From: Thiosocius sp963808165
Lineage (GTDB): Bacteria > Pseudomonadota > Gammaproteobacteria > Chromatiales > Chromatiaceae
NCBI GenBank assembly: GCA_963808165.1
Contig: CAWEET010000023.1
Location: 62,001-126,000, forward strand
DNA: 64,000 nucleotides
Direction: 5' to 3'
Position 1 is the first letter of the stretch; the number at the start of each line of letters is the position of its first letter. Below are positions 8,907 through 18,070 of the stretch, in pieces. The position numbers were made by a program, and so were the translations under genes. The notes below the pieces were generated by a model. The model did no database searches. It was given only the letters and a program-made list of their open reading frames with translations, and was not told where the DNA came from.

Positions 8907-10574
8907 ATGCAAACCGTAGATTCAAAGACGCATATGACAGACTTCGACGCCAGCCTGCTGGGCACCCTAACGGACATCTCCGGTGCACGATTTATCGCAC
9001 AGATGGCGCAAGGAGGCGACGGCTTCGAGCCATACCGCCAGATGGGTGTGGAGAAGGTCACCGTCGGTCAGATCGGTACTTACGTGATCGCGCAGGGTGA
9101 GCAGGAACAGGTCCTCTGTCAAATCATTCGTGTCTGGGAAGAACCCAGGTCAAACGGCAGCGTCCATATGATGCGGTTGCTACCGCTAGGCGAGGTCACC
9201 AGCGACGGCCGGTTTTTTCGCGGGGTCGGGCGCTACCCGCCGTTGCAGACCCCTGTTTACATGGCGGAAAGCCAGCAGCTGGAAGCGATGTTCGACTCGG
9301 TGCGGCGCTACGGCCTGCACCTAGGGCGGCTGAGCCAGCGCTCCGAACTGCGCGTGTTCGTGGATCCGAATCTGCTGTTCAACCGCCACTTGGCGATTCT
9401 GGGCCAGTCGGGGTCGGGTAAGTCCTGGGCGGTCAGCAGCCTGCTGCAGCGCACCGTCAAGCTGATGCCCAAGGCGCACATCGTGCTGCTGGACCTGCAC
9501 GGCGAGTACGGTTGGCGCGACGCTGGCGGGCGCTTCCACAGCGCCTTCCCTGGCGACATGGTGCACCACGCCGATGCTCGCAGCCTGGAGATACCCTACT
9601 GGCTGCTGACCTACGGCGAACTGGTCGACCTCTTGATCGACCGTACCGACCCAAACGCCTCACTGCAGATCTCATTCATGCGCGAGGTGTTGTACACGCT
9701 GCGCAGAAAGGGTAACCAGGATCTCGGTATCGACCGCCTGTCGGTCGATTCCCCGGTGTACTTCTCGCTCAAGGAACTGTATCTGCATTTCAAACAGGCC
9801 AATGAGCAACAGTTCGATTTCGGCAAGACTAAGGGGCCACTGTTCGGTGCCTTCGATGAGTTCCTGGTACGCTTTCAGGCGATGTACAACGACTCTCGTT
9901 ACGAGTTCCTTTTCAGGCCGAAACGGCGCACCAAATCTTCCGATTTAGAGGGTCTGCTGCGTGATTTCATCGGCCTCGGTGAACCCAAGCGTCAGATCAC
10001 GGTGATCGATCTCAGCCCGGTGCCGCACGATGTCCGCCCGACGGTGTCGGCGCAGATCGGGCGCCTGGCCTTCGAGTTCAACTACTGGAATCCACAGCGG
10101 CGCGAGTTCCCGATCCTGCTGGTCTGTGAGGAGGCACACCAATACATCCCGCGGGAGGCCGACAAACAACACCAAGGCAGCAGACGCGAGATGGAGCGCA
10201 TCGCCAAAGAGGGCCGCAAGTACGGAGTGGGCTTGTGTGTCGTCAGTCAGCGGCCGAACGAGCTCTCGGAAACCGTACTCTCGCAGTGCAGCAACTTCAT
10301 CTGTCTGCGCACCACAAACCCGCAGGACCAAGAGTATATTCGCAAGCTGATGCCCGAGGGTGAACAGGACCTGGCCGATGTGCTGACCACGCTGCGGCGC
10401 GGTGAGGCGCTGACCGTCGGCGAAGCGATCCCTATCCCGACCCGCTGCCAGCTATATGCGCCGGATCCCGCGCCGGCGAGCAACGACGCGCCGGTAGCCG
10501 AAAGCTGGAGAACCGGGCCGGACGACATCGATGTCGCTGCCATCGTCGATCGCTGGTGGCGCCAGCAGCGCTGA
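8907..10574 (+). CDS. HerA-type hexameric ATPase/helicase
   Basis: A 555-aa ATPase. Residues about 1-140 form a beta-rich HAS-barrel-like domain. The core has Walker A GQSGSGKS at about residue 170 and the following LLDLHGEYGW, then Walker B-like ILLVCEEAHQYIP at about 407 and the SQRPNELSETVLSQC sensor region. This matches the HerA/DUF87 group of DNA-translocating ATPases, which often work with the nuclease NurA in end resection, or with other effectors in defence. No NurA is adjacent. An in-frame ATG at 8934 is an equally possible start; neither has a strong ribosome site. Confidence 0.83.
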   Translation: MQTVDSKTHMTDFDASLLGTLTDISGARFIAQMAQGGDGFEPYRQMGVEKVTVGQIGTYVIAQGEQEQVLCQIIRVWEEPRSNGSVHMMRLLPLGEVTSDGRFFRGVGRYPPLQTPVYMAESQQLEAMFDSVRRYGLHLGRLSQRSELRVFVDPNLLFNRHLAILGQSGSGKSWAVSSLLQRTVKLMPKAHIVLLDLHGEYGWRDAGGRFHSAFPGDMVHHADARSLEIPYWLLTYGELVDLLIDRTDPNASLQISFMREVLYTLRRKGNQDLGIDRLSVDSPVYFSLKELYLHFKQANEQQFDFGKTKGPLFGAFDEFLVRFQAMYNDSRYEFLFRPKRRTKSSDLEGLLRDFIGLGEPKRQITVIDLSPVPHDVRPTVSAQIGRLAFEFNYWNPQRREFPILLVCEEAHQYIPREADKQHQGSRREMERIAKEGRKYGVGLCVVSQRPNELSETVLSQCSNFICLRTTNPQDQEYIRKLMPEGEQDLADVLTTLRRGEALTVGEAIPIPTRCQLYAPDPAPASNDAPVAESWRTGPDDIDVAAIVDRWWRQQR

Positions 10575-10593
10575 TCAAGTAATGGATAAAGTC

Positions 10594-10833
10594 ATGTCAG
10601 ACGATAATATTCTGCCCTTCCCCGAACGCCTGAAAGATGCGATCGATGAGGACCGATGGCGCGCACTGCAGGGTGAGTTCTATCTGGATTGCTACTTTGC
10701 GCAACATGGCAAGCCGGCGGACAATCCCGAGCAGTTGCGTGAATGGCTGACCGAGGCACAACTGTTCGCCGACACCGAGAATCCGTTCTTTCGGGGGTGG
10801 CTGATGCGGCGCCTCAGCGAGCCGGATGACTGA
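10594..10833 (+). CDS. Small acidic protein of unknown function downstream of the HerA-type gene
   Basis: A 79-aa acidic protein with no family I recognise. It follows the ATPase gene by about 20 nt, so it is probably co-transcribed. Starts at 10582 (MDKV) and 10594 (MSDDN) are both possible; GGATAA before the second favours it slightly. The composition (many Asp/Glu, aromatic WRALQGEFYLDCYF stretch) looks like a real folded protein rather than a shadow frame. A role with the ATPase is only suggested by position. Confidence 0.6.
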   Translation: MSDDNILPFPERLKDAIDEDRWRALQGEFYLDCYFAQHGKPADNPEQLREWLTEAQLFADTENPFFRGWLMRRLSEPDD

Positions 10834-10844
10834 CCAGTCGCAGA

Positions 10845-12341
10845 TCAGGGCGGATCGATTGGGCCGCGCTCTGCGCTGCCCGCCCCCGCAAGCTGCTGCT
10901 TCTCTTCCGCCAGACCGCTGATCAGCGCCATCAGATCGTCGCTGCGGTCTTCGACTTCGCGGAATGCGGCGAGGATCTGCTCCTGGACGGCTGCTGACCC
11001 GTTCCAGTCGTCCGCGGCAAGTGCCAGCACGCAGTGGACACCTTCATGGACCGCCCGATGCGGATGGTCGATCTGCTGGTAAGAGGGCAATTGGCAAAAG
11101 TTTTCGGACCCGTCGCCCTGGCTGTACCACTTACCGAAACGGCAGTGGTCGGGAGACACGGCGCAACGCCGCCACGACTCGGACTCTTCACCCAGCTCGA
11201 GCGCCCGGTAGGCGTGCTGAATATAGATCACATGATCCATCTTGCTCAGTGACGAATCACTGACCATCTGGGTGAAGGAAACAGACGAATGCGTGTCGGT
11301 CGCGTTCTGGTAGAAGGTCGCGAAATCCACCTCGAAGGCCTCGACGATGCGTTGCGATTCACCCGCCATGTCCGACATCGCTGAGGCCTCGTTGGTGACC
11401 TGGCTGGCCGCGGCGGTGAACCCGTCCATTACCTTGTGAACATTGGCAGTCGCGTCCTTGGTGCGCTGGGCAAGCTTCTTCACCTCGTCAGCGACCACGG
11501 CGAAACCACGCCCGTGTTCGCCAGCGCGCGCCGCTTCGATCGCGGCATTGAGGGCGAGCAGATTGGTCTGCTCGGCAATCCCGGTGATCATTTCCAGGAT
11601 TCCGCTGACCTCCTGGCTGTGACTGCCCAGCTGCACCGCGGTATCGCGCACTCCCTGCATCCTGGGCACCAGCTGCTGCAGTTTTCCGATGACCCTGCCG
11701 ATCGATTCCCGGCCACGGGTGGCAACCTCGACCGATTCCGCCGTATTCTCATTGACCGATCGCATCTGTGCAGTTATCTCGGACAGGTCCCTTTGAGTCC
11801 CCTGCAGGTTTTCCAGCAGGTTGCTGGTCTTGAGCTCGGCCAGCCTGGCAACGAAACCGTCGAACTGACGCCGCGACCGTGCCTCCGCCATTGCCCCGAT
11901 CGACGCATTGATGCGTTCGATAGTCGCGCGGTACTGCCCCTGCAGTCCGGCAGCCAACGCGCGGCGGAAGAAGCGCTCCTGCTCGACATGACGGAAGGTC
12001 GTATCCACCTCGCGAAAAAAGGCCTCGATCTGGTCGCGACCCTCGTTGATGTTCCACAGTGCCTCGGCCACCTCGTGGGTCTCATCGATCGCCGTCACGC
12101 GATAATCCGCGTCGCCCTGCTGGATCGCATCACCGAGCCGACGGATCTTGTCGAACACGTCGCGGTCGCGCCGCGCCGCACGCCAACCAAGCAAACCAAC
12201 CACCATGCTCAGGGCGGAAGCCGCAAGTAGCACCGGGTCAATTCCATACCGGGCAAGCCCGTAGAGCGCGGCCAGCTGAGCAATACCCGTTGCGGCATAA
12301 AACGCGCAGCGGGAATTACAGCGCCAGTACGAATTCTTCAT
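10845..12341 (-). CDS. Methyl-accepting chemotaxis protein with C-terminal CZB zinc-binding domain
   Basis: A 498-aa receptor. Two membrane helices (about residues 14-50) are separated by only a few residues, so there is essentially no periplasmic sensor. A HAMP-like linker follows, then the signalling domain with its hairpin tip EQTNLLALNAAIEAARAGEHGRGFAVVADEV. The C-terminus is a chemoreceptor zinc-binding domain: MDHVIYIQHAY, HCRFGKWY and DHPHRAVHEGVH supply the His/Cys/His/His ligands. Its start overlaps the end of the PAS gene by 26 nt, so the pair is translationally linked and probably forms a two-piece aerotaxis or energy-taxis receptor. Confidence 0.92.
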   Translation of the reverse strand: MKNSYWRCNSRCAFYAATGIAQLAALYGLARYGIDPVLLAASALSMVVGLLGWRAARRDRDVFDKIRRLGDAIQQGDADYRVTAIDETHEVAEALWNINEGRDQIEAFFREVDTTFRHVEQERFFRRALAAGLQGQYRATIERINASIGAMAEARSRRQFDGFVARLAELKTSNLLENLQGTQRDLSEITAQMRSVNENTAESVEVATRGRESIGRVIGKLQQLVPRMQGVRDTAVQLGSHSQEVSGILEMITGIAEQTNLLALNAAIEAARAGEHGRGFAVVADEVKKLAQRTKDATANVHKVMDGFTAAASQVTNEASAMSDMAGESQRIVEAFEVDFATFYQNATDTHSSVSFTQMVSDSSLSKMDHVIYIQHAYRALELGEESESWRRCAVSPDHCRFGKWYSQGDGSENFCQLPSYQQIDHPHRAVHEGVHCVLALAADDWNGSAAVQEQILAAFREVEDRSDDLMALISGLAEEKQQLAGAGSAERGPIDPP

Positions 12342-12834
12342 ACGTCATGCCCCTGGATTGAAAACACTGCTCTAGGAGCCTACGTGACGTCTCGACCGCA
12401 TCTTTCGGGCCCGCCTCTTTCTCCTTGGCCAACATCTCCGCATACACGGGCACCATTACGGCGACAGCGTCGGCGCGCGGCTTGCGTCGTACCGAGTAGT
12501 AGCCGACCGTCTGTCCACGTTCGTCGAGAGTCGGGGTCACATTGGCGAACACCCAATAGTAGGAGCCGTCGCTGGAAAGGTTCTTGACGTATCCGAAGAA
12601 CTCCCTTCCGGCCTGCAGCGTTTCCCACATGTACTTGAACACGGCGCGTGGCATATCCGGATGCCGTACGATGTTGTGCTGCGAGCCCAACAGCTCCACT
12701 TCGCCATAACCGGCAAACTCCATGAATATACGATTGGTATAGGTGATCCTGCCCTTGGCGTCGGTCTTTGAGACAATGAAATCCTCTTCACGCATGACGC
12801 GTTCGCGCGCCAGCGGCTCGATCTTTCGCTTCAT
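12316..12834 (-). CDS. Aer-like PAS domain protein
   Basis: A 172-aa soluble protein that is almost entirely one PAS domain of the Aer type: FIVSKTDAKGRITYTN near the start, HNIVRHPDMPRAVFKYMW in the FAD-binding region and GYYSVRRKP at the end. In Aer this domain binds FAD and senses redox state. I chose MKRKIEPLARE at 12834 as start because Aer-type proteins begin just before this block; an upstream ATG at 12876 is possible. It overlaps the chemoreceptor gene by 26 nt, which suggests that sensor and signaller are made as separate, interacting chains. Confidence 0.88.
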   Translation of the reverse strand: MKRKIEPLARERVMREEDFIVSKTDAKGRITYTNRIFMEFAGYGEVELLGSQHNIVRHPDMPRAVFKYMWETLQAGREFFGYVKNLSSDGSYYWVFANVTPTLDERGQTVGYYSVRRKPRADAVAVMVPVYAEMLAKEKEAGPKDAVETSRRLLEQCFQSRGMTYEEFVLAL

Positions 12835-12960
12835 GGATGAGCGCCCCGTTCTTCCTAGCACCTGGTTTGGCGGCATGACCGCCGAATTTTTGAGCAGTGC
12901 AGACCCGGCCCGCTGGTAGTGAAGAGTCCGTCCTGCCCGATTGAGGCCTGAAAACGCAAA

Positions 12961-12990
12961 AGCCCCGTGACCGACAAGGTCAACGGGGCT
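12961..12990 (-). terminator. Rho-independent terminator of metY
   Basis: On the minus strand, an AGCCCCGT / ACGGGGCT stem extended by a GACC/GGTC segment is followed by TTTGCGTTTT. It lies 27 nt past the metY stop, so it terminates metY transcription. Confidence 0.8.
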
Positions 12991-13017
12991 GGCTGTCGAG
13001 TCGTTGCGCAGCTGGGG

Positions 13018-14292
13018 CTAGCTTGCGGCCGCCAGTGCCTGATCGACGTCAGCGATGATGTCGTCTACGTGTTCGATGCCGATCGAAAGACGCACCATGT
13101 CCTCGCGAACACCGGCGGCCGCCAGTTCATCAGGACCTAGCTGACGATGCGTGGTCGTCGCCGGGTGACAGGCCAGAGACTTGGCGTCACCGATGTTGAC
13201 CAGTCGCAGGATCATCTGGAGCGCATCGATGAATCTCGCGCCGGCCTCCTTGCCCCCCTGGATGCCGAAGCTGAGGATGCCCGAGGCCTTGCCGCCGGTG
13301 ATTTTCCGACACAAATCATGATACGGGCTGCCACGCAACCCCGCATAGCTGACCCACTCGACCTGCGGGTGCTGCTCCAGGTGCTCGGCAACGCGCTGCG
13401 CATTCTCGCAGTGGCGCTCCATGCGCAGCCCGAGCGTTTCCAGACCCTGCATCACCAGGAAGGCATTGAGCGGCGAAATCGCCGCACCGGTGTTACGCAG
13501 CGGCACCACGCGGCAGCGGCCAATATAGGCCGCCGGCCCCAGCGCCTCGGTGTAGACCACGCCGTGGTAGGAAGGGTCGGGCTCATTGAGCATCGGGAAG
13601 CGCCGGGCGTTGGCTGCCCAGTCGAATTTTCCGGAATCGACAATCACTCCACCGATACTGGTCCCGTGGCCGCCGATGTATTTGGTCAACGAGTGGATGA
13701 CGATGTGCGCACCCAACTCGAACGGCTTGCACAGGAAGGGGGTCGGCACCGTATTGTCGACGATCAGCGGCACACCGTGGCGCTGTGCAATCTCGCCCAG
13801 TTTGACGATGTCGACCACGTTGCCGGCCGGGTTGCCGATCGACTCGCAGAACAGTGCGCGGGTGTTGTCGTCGATCTTGGCCTCGAGGCCGGCGTAATCG
13901 TCGTGCGAAGCAAAACGCACCTCGATACCCTGGCGCGGGAAGGTATGCGCAAAAAGATTGTAGGTACCGCCGTAAAGCTGGCTGGTACTGACGATATTGC
14001 ATCCGACGTCGGCCAGACACTGAATGGAATAGGTGATGGCCGCCATACCCGACGCCAGACAGAGCGCACCGACACCGCCCTCCATTTCCGTCAGGCGCTG
14101 TTCGAGGACTGCCTGGGTCGGATTCATGATGCGTGTATAAATGTTTCCCGCAACCTTCAGATCGAACAGATCCGCACCATGTTGCGTATCGTCGAAGGTG
14201 TACGAGGTGGTCTGGTAGATCGGCGTAGTGGCGGCGTGAGTCGTCGGGTCGCCCTGGTAACCGGCGTGTAGTGCCAGCGTTTCGAGTTTCAT
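13018..14292 (-). CDS. metY: O-acetylhomoserine sulfhydrylase (aminocarboxypropyltransferase)
   Basis: A 424-aa PLP enzyme of the Cys/Met metabolism family. The PLP lysine is in HSLTKYIGGHG at about residue 205, and the family blocks YTRIMNPT, ASGMAA and SQLYGGTYNLF are clear. The length and the extra segment in the C-terminal half match MetY (about 425 aa) rather than MetB or MetC (about 390). It makes homocysteine from O-acetylhomoserine and sulfide, so it is a direct sulfide-assimilating step. GGAGGAGCAGC precedes the ATG, and a strong terminator follows. I see no SAM riboswitch in the leader. Confidence 0.93.
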   Translation of the reverse strand: MKLETLALHAGYQGDPTTHAATTPIYQTTSYTFDDTQHGADLFDLKVAGNIYTRIMNPTQAVLEQRLTEMEGGVGALCLASGMAAITYSIQCLADVGCNIVSTSQLYGGTYNLFAHTFPRQGIEVRFASHDDYAGLEAKIDDNTRALFCESIGNPAGNVVDIVKLGEIAQRHGVPLIVDNTVPTPFLCKPFELGAHIVIHSLTKYIGGHGTSIGGVIVDSGKFDWAANARRFPMLNEPDPSYHGVVYTEALGPAAYIGRCRVVPLRNTGAAISPLNAFLVMQGLETLGLRMERHCENAQRVAEHLEQHPQVEWVSYAGLRGSPYHDLCRKITGGKASGILSFGIQGGKEAGARFIDALQMILRLVNIGDAKSLACHPATTTHRQLGPDELAAAGVREDMVRLSIGIEHVDDIIADVDQALAAAS

Positions 14293-14396
14293 GCTGCTCC
14301 TCCAATGTATTTATTGTACGTCGGGCATCTGGCCCGAGATCGCCGTAAGGGATCAGCGCAGATGATAGCGGCTGCAACAGGCGGTGGACAGGAGAT

Positions 14397-14668
14397 CTAG
14401 GGCCTGTTAACACTAGTCCGGATCGCGTCGTTGCTGCCCCAAAATGGGCCAATCAAGGCGCGAGGAGTGAAGTTTGGTCATTCCCAATGAACGACGAGTA
14501 ACACCGAGTGGCCCATTTTGGGGCGCAACCCGAAGGGACGGGGCCATTTTTCCACAGCTCTGCGTTGCACCTCGCTTATGTAGCCTGCTACACAGCACTC
14601 GTTACGCCTTGATCTGCGAAAAAATGGCCTCCGGCGACACGCTCCGGATTAGTGTTAACAGGCCCTAG
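14397..14668. mobile_element. MITE-like element with 25-bp terminal inverted repeats
   Basis: Ends 14397-14421 and 14644-14668 are inverted copies matching at 24 of 25 bases, with the core GGCCTGTTAACACTA. The outermost CTAG is palindromic, so it is either the tip or a 4-bp target duplication; with CTAG as target the element is 14401-14664. Inside are a perfect 14-bp inverted pair (CCCCAAAATGGGCC at 14437 and its complement at 14510) and a second inverted GGCCATTTTT pair. There is no transposase. It lies 14 bp beyond the frameshifted glycosyltransferase stop and about 100 bp before metY. Confidence 0.8.
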
Positions 14669-14681
14669 GACAGGTGCCGGA

Positions 14682-15864
14682 TTAGCGGACGGCGGTCGCG
14701 GCGCGGAATATCTCGAGCTGGCCGCGCGAGGTGTCATCCCAGTCGAAGCCCTCGGCATAGGCACGTGTCGCCGCTCGCGCCGGCAAATCGTCGAACAGCC
14801 TGCGCAAAGCCAGCACGATGGCACCAGCACTGCGATCCGAGCTCAATTGCCCGGCCGCCTTGGCTGCCACGACCTCCGGTGTACCGTCGACCGGCGTGGC
14901 GACGACCGGAGTACCGCAGGCCATCGATTCCAACAACACATTGGCCCAGCCTTCGCGGCTGGATGCCAGGATCAGTGCATCGGCCGCCTGGTAGTGTTCA
15001 CGCAGACTCTCCTGGTCGAGACGCCCCGCGAAGCTGACCCGATCGACGAGCGACCATTGCGCCACCAGTCCGCGTAGCGCGGCTGCTTCAGGACCGTCGC
15101 CCGCGATCACCAACTGCATCTCAGGCAGTTCGCGCATTGCCTCGATCGCCAGATGATGCCCCTTGCGCTCGATCAGATGACCGACCGAAAGCAGCGTCGG
15201 CCTGAGCATCGAATCCGAGGCCCTCGCGGATCCGCTCCCGTTGCTCGGCCGGATGAAAGAAATCCAGATCCACCCCATTGCGCAACACCGAGACCCGGTC
15301 ATCGGCGACGCCCATTTCGATTAGATAATCCTTGAGCGCACCCGCCACGGTGATCATGTGGGCGGCCGCCTCGGTGACTCGTAGGATCTTCTCGCGTGCA
15401 GCCGGGTATCGCGGAATCAGATTGAGATCGGTGCCTCGCCCGGTCACCACGAACGGCCGATCGAACTCCTGCGCCAGGCGCATCGCGGCGACTCCGTCCG
15501 GATAGAAGTAGTGCGCGTCGATCAGGTCGAAGTCGAAGCCATTTTCGCGCAGGCTTCGCGCCCGACCCCTGGTCGCGCGATACATCAACCAGGGCGACAG
15601 CTGCATGCCGATCTTCGGGATCACCGGATACGTCGGATGCCAGATTTCGATGCCATGCCGTCGCTCATGTTTGTGCACCCCGGCGAACTCGGCATAGCTG
15701 CCGAAACGTGGATTGTCCAACGGAAACCAGGGTACGGGCGCCACGACGGTCACACTGATCTCCGGCGCATAAGCCAGCAGCTGGCGCAAGCGATTCTCGA
15801 CGAAGATGCCGTGCGACGGCTGGCGGTTGTTCGGGTAAAGCGAGCTGAAGATGAGTATCTTCAC
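14682..15864 (-). pseudogene. Group 4 glycosyltransferase, interrupted by a frameshift
   Basis: Two overlapping frames together make one glycosyltransferase. The first (from GTG 15864, VKILIFSSLYP) carries the N-terminal Rossmann half with VVTGRGTDLNL and VLRNGVDLDFFHP. The second, in another frame to 14682, carries LLSVGHLIERKGHHLAIEAM and the donor-sugar motif EGWANVLLESMACGTPVV. The reading switches frame near 15205-15220 (after REGLGF), equal to one extra base. The intact protein would have about 393 aa. It follows another glycosyltransferase gene by 8 nt, so both belong to one polysaccharide or glycolipid pathway. A sequencing error and a true mutation look the same here. Confidence 0.85.
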
Positions 15865-15872
15865 GGCAGGCG

Positions 15873-17045
15873 TCAGATGCGTGCCAGGCAGGAGCGCGCG
15901 ATCTCGATCACTTTGCGTGCATTCGCGTCCCACAGAAACCCGCGTTCGAAGATAGCACTCCGCGCCTGCACACTCATCCGCTCCAGACGTTGCTGATCCG
16001 AGAAGATCTCCTGGACCGCACTGACAAATGCGACGCGATCTCCTGGGGGGAAAAACAAGGCGTTGCGGCCGTCCTCGAGGATCTCCCGGGTGTTTTCCTG
16101 ATCCACGGCGACCACCGGTTTTGCCATGGCCAGATACTCGAATATCTTCATCGGCGAGGCGTAAGAGGTGGCCGCCGGTTGCAAGGCAACGTCGATCGCC
16201 GCCAGATGCTCGACGATCTGTGCGTGCGGAACGGCGCCCGTGATGTGTACACGGTCGGCGACACCGCATTCGTTTGCCGCTGACTCGATGGCATTGCGCG
16301 CTGGTCCGTCGCCAATGATCAGCAGGTGCACGTCGGAAAGATCATCCGGCCAGTGCGGCATTCCGCGCACCAAGTCTTCCAGGCCATGCCAATCACGAAT
16401 CCAGCCGACAAACCCGACAACACGCTGGCCGCTCAGCCCGAATCTGCGGCGCACTTCGTCGCCCGCCTCGCTCTGCCCATGAAAACGCTCGGTGTCGACA
16501 CCATTGCTGATCACAGTGATCAGGTCGCGATTCACACCCGATTGCACCAGCAGTTCGCGCAACGGCGTCGATACCGTGATGACCGCCGATGCATGATTGC
16601 AGATCCAACGTTCAGACCACCGCGCGAGCCTGCCCAGGCTCTGCTGACCCAGATCGGCCTGCTCCCGTGCCAGCGGACTGTTGACCTCGAGGATCAGCGG
16701 AATGCGCAGCCAGCGGCTCGCCAGCGCACCGGAAAAATTGAACAGAGCGTAGCGCTCATAAATAAAATCGGGCCTGAATTGCCGGGCCGCAGAAAGCAGC
16801 TTGTAGATACCGACGAGGTTATAGCCCAACTCGACCAGTTCACGGCCCATGTCGGGCATATGCTGTTTCAGCCGGCTCAACAACGAGGGGCTGGCATCAG
16901 CCTTCACCCCGGCAGGCGCATCCGTAGGTACCAGAGCGACTTCCTTCACCTCGTGGCCATCGCTTCGGAGGCTCGAGATGATCTCGCGGATATGGATACC
17001 CTGGGCATCGCTCGCCTGGGTCCGGTGATGGTAGAGGATGCGCAT
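15873..17045 (-). CDS. Group 4 glycosyltransferase
   Basis: A 390-aa GT-B fold enzyme. The N-terminal half has ILYHHRTQASDAQGIHIREI and the hinge ISNGVDTERF; the C-terminal half has GFVGWIRDWHGLEDL and the nucleotide-sugar site PMKIFEYLAMAKPVVA with the downstream glutamate. These are the marks of family GT4 retaining transferases acting on extracellular polysaccharide, LPS or O-antigen. The acceptor is unknown. It is the first gene of a two-gene unit whose second member is frameshifted. Confidence 0.88.
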   Translation of the reverse strand: MRILYHHRTQASDAQGIHIREIISSLRSDGHEVKEVALVPTDAPAGVKADASPSLLSRLKQHMPDMGRELVELGYNLVGIYKLLSAARQFRPDFIYERYALFNFSGALASRWLRIPLILEVNSPLAREQADLGQQSLGRLARWSERWICNHASAVITVSTPLRELLVQSGVNRDLITVISNGVDTERFHGQSEAGDEVRRRFGLSGQRVVGFVGWIRDWHGLEDLVRGMPHWPDDLSDVHLLIIGDGPARNAIESAANECGVADRVHITGAVPHAQIVEHLAAIDVALQPAATSYASPMKIFEYLAMAKPVVAVDQENTREILEDGRNALFFPPGDRVAFVSAVQEIFSDQQRLERMSVQARSAIFERGFLWDANARKVIEIARSCLARI

Positions 17046-17115
17046 TACAACCTCGGGGCCCGGACAATCATTACCACATACCGGCCGTCGCGAGCATCGA
17101 TCAGGCGAAGCCCGC

Positions 17116-18054
17116 TCAGGGCCGGTCGTCCACGACCCCTTCCTTCTTAACCGGCATGAGATCGGCCTTGCTGACGCCCAGCATCAGAATCGCGGTGCTC
17201 GCCACATAGATGGAGGAGTAGGTACCGATCAGTACGCCGATCAGCAGCGCGAAGGCGAAACCGTGGATGATCTCGCCGCCGAGGAAGAATAGCGCCAACA
17301 ACACCAGGATGGTGGTGAATGAGGTGACCAGGGTACGGGACAAGGTCTCGTTCAGCGACTGGTTGATGATCCCCTCCGGTGTGCCCTTGCGCATCTTTCG
17401 GAAGTTTTCGCGGATCCGGTCGAACACCACGATGGTGTCGTTCAGCGAGTAGCCGATCACCGCTAGCACCGCAGCCAGGACCGGCAGATCAAAAGGAATC
17501 TGCAGCAACGCGAACAGCCCCACGGTAATGATCACATCGTGCACCAGCGCGATTACCGAGCCCACAGCGAAGCGCCACTCGAAGCGCATGGCCACATACA
17601 TCAGGATGGCGATCAGGGCAACCAGCACGGCGAGAGCCCCGTCCTCGGTCAATTCGTCGCCGACCTGCGGCCCGACGAACTCCACGCGGCGAAGCTCCAA
17701 CTCATTTTCCGAGGCCTTCGACAGGGCCGCAAAGACCTCGTTGCTCAGCCTGGCACTCTCACCCTCCGCACCGGTGCTCGGCAGGCGGATCAGGATATCG
17801 CGCGGCGTACCGAAACGTTGGACTGCGCTGTCACCGTATCCACCTGCCGCCAGCGCATTGCGAACCGAATCGAGCTCGACGGCCTCACTGTAGCCCACCT
17901 CGATCAGCGTACCGCCGGTGAAATCGATCCCAAGGTTCAGACCACGCGCGACGATCGCGCCGATCGAAACCAGGATCAGGGCCAGCGAGAACGCCATCGC
18001 AAGCCTGCGCTTGCTCATGAAATCTATTCGTTTACCACTCTTGAGGATTTGCAT
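17116..18054 (-). CDS. secF: Protein translocase subunit SecF
   Basis: A 312-aa inner-membrane protein with the first membrane helix at about residues 16-38 (LAMAFSLALILVSIGAIVARG), the signature GLNLGIDFTGGTLIEV, and the C-terminal five-helix block with SLNDTIVVFDRIREN. With SecD it uses the proton gradient to pull exported proteins out of SecYEG. It follows secD by 16 nt and is last in the queA-tgt-yajC-secD-secF cluster. Confidence 0.97.
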   Translation of the reverse strand: MQILKSGKRIDFMSKRRLAMAFSLALILVSIGAIVARGLNLGIDFTGGTLIEVGYSEAVELDSVRNALAAGGYGDSAVQRFGTPRDILIRLPSTGAEGESARLSNEVFAALSKASENELELRRVEFVGPQVGDELTEDGALAVLVALIAILMYVAMRFEWRFAVGSVIALVHDVIITVGLFALLQIPFDLPVLAAVLAVIGYSLNDTIVVFDRIRENFRKMRKGTPEGIINQSLNETLSRTLVTSFTTILVLLALFFLGGEIIHGFAFALLIGVLIGTYSSIYVASTAILMLGVSKADLMPVKKEGVVDDRP

Positions 18055-18070
18055 GGCTGTTTCCGCAGGT

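Noticed and set aside
13147..14271. A 374-codon plus-strand frame across metY
   Set aside because: metY has full PLP-enzyme motifs on the minus strand; this frame has none.
14293..14396. Possible SAM riboswitch in the metY leader
   Set aside because: Only a short CGGGC/GCCCG hairpin is seen; none of the conserved helices or K-turn of SAM riboswitches could be matched.
14413..14668. Short frames inside the MITE-like element
   Set aside because: About 60 codons each, no transposase motif; the element is explained by its inverted repeats.
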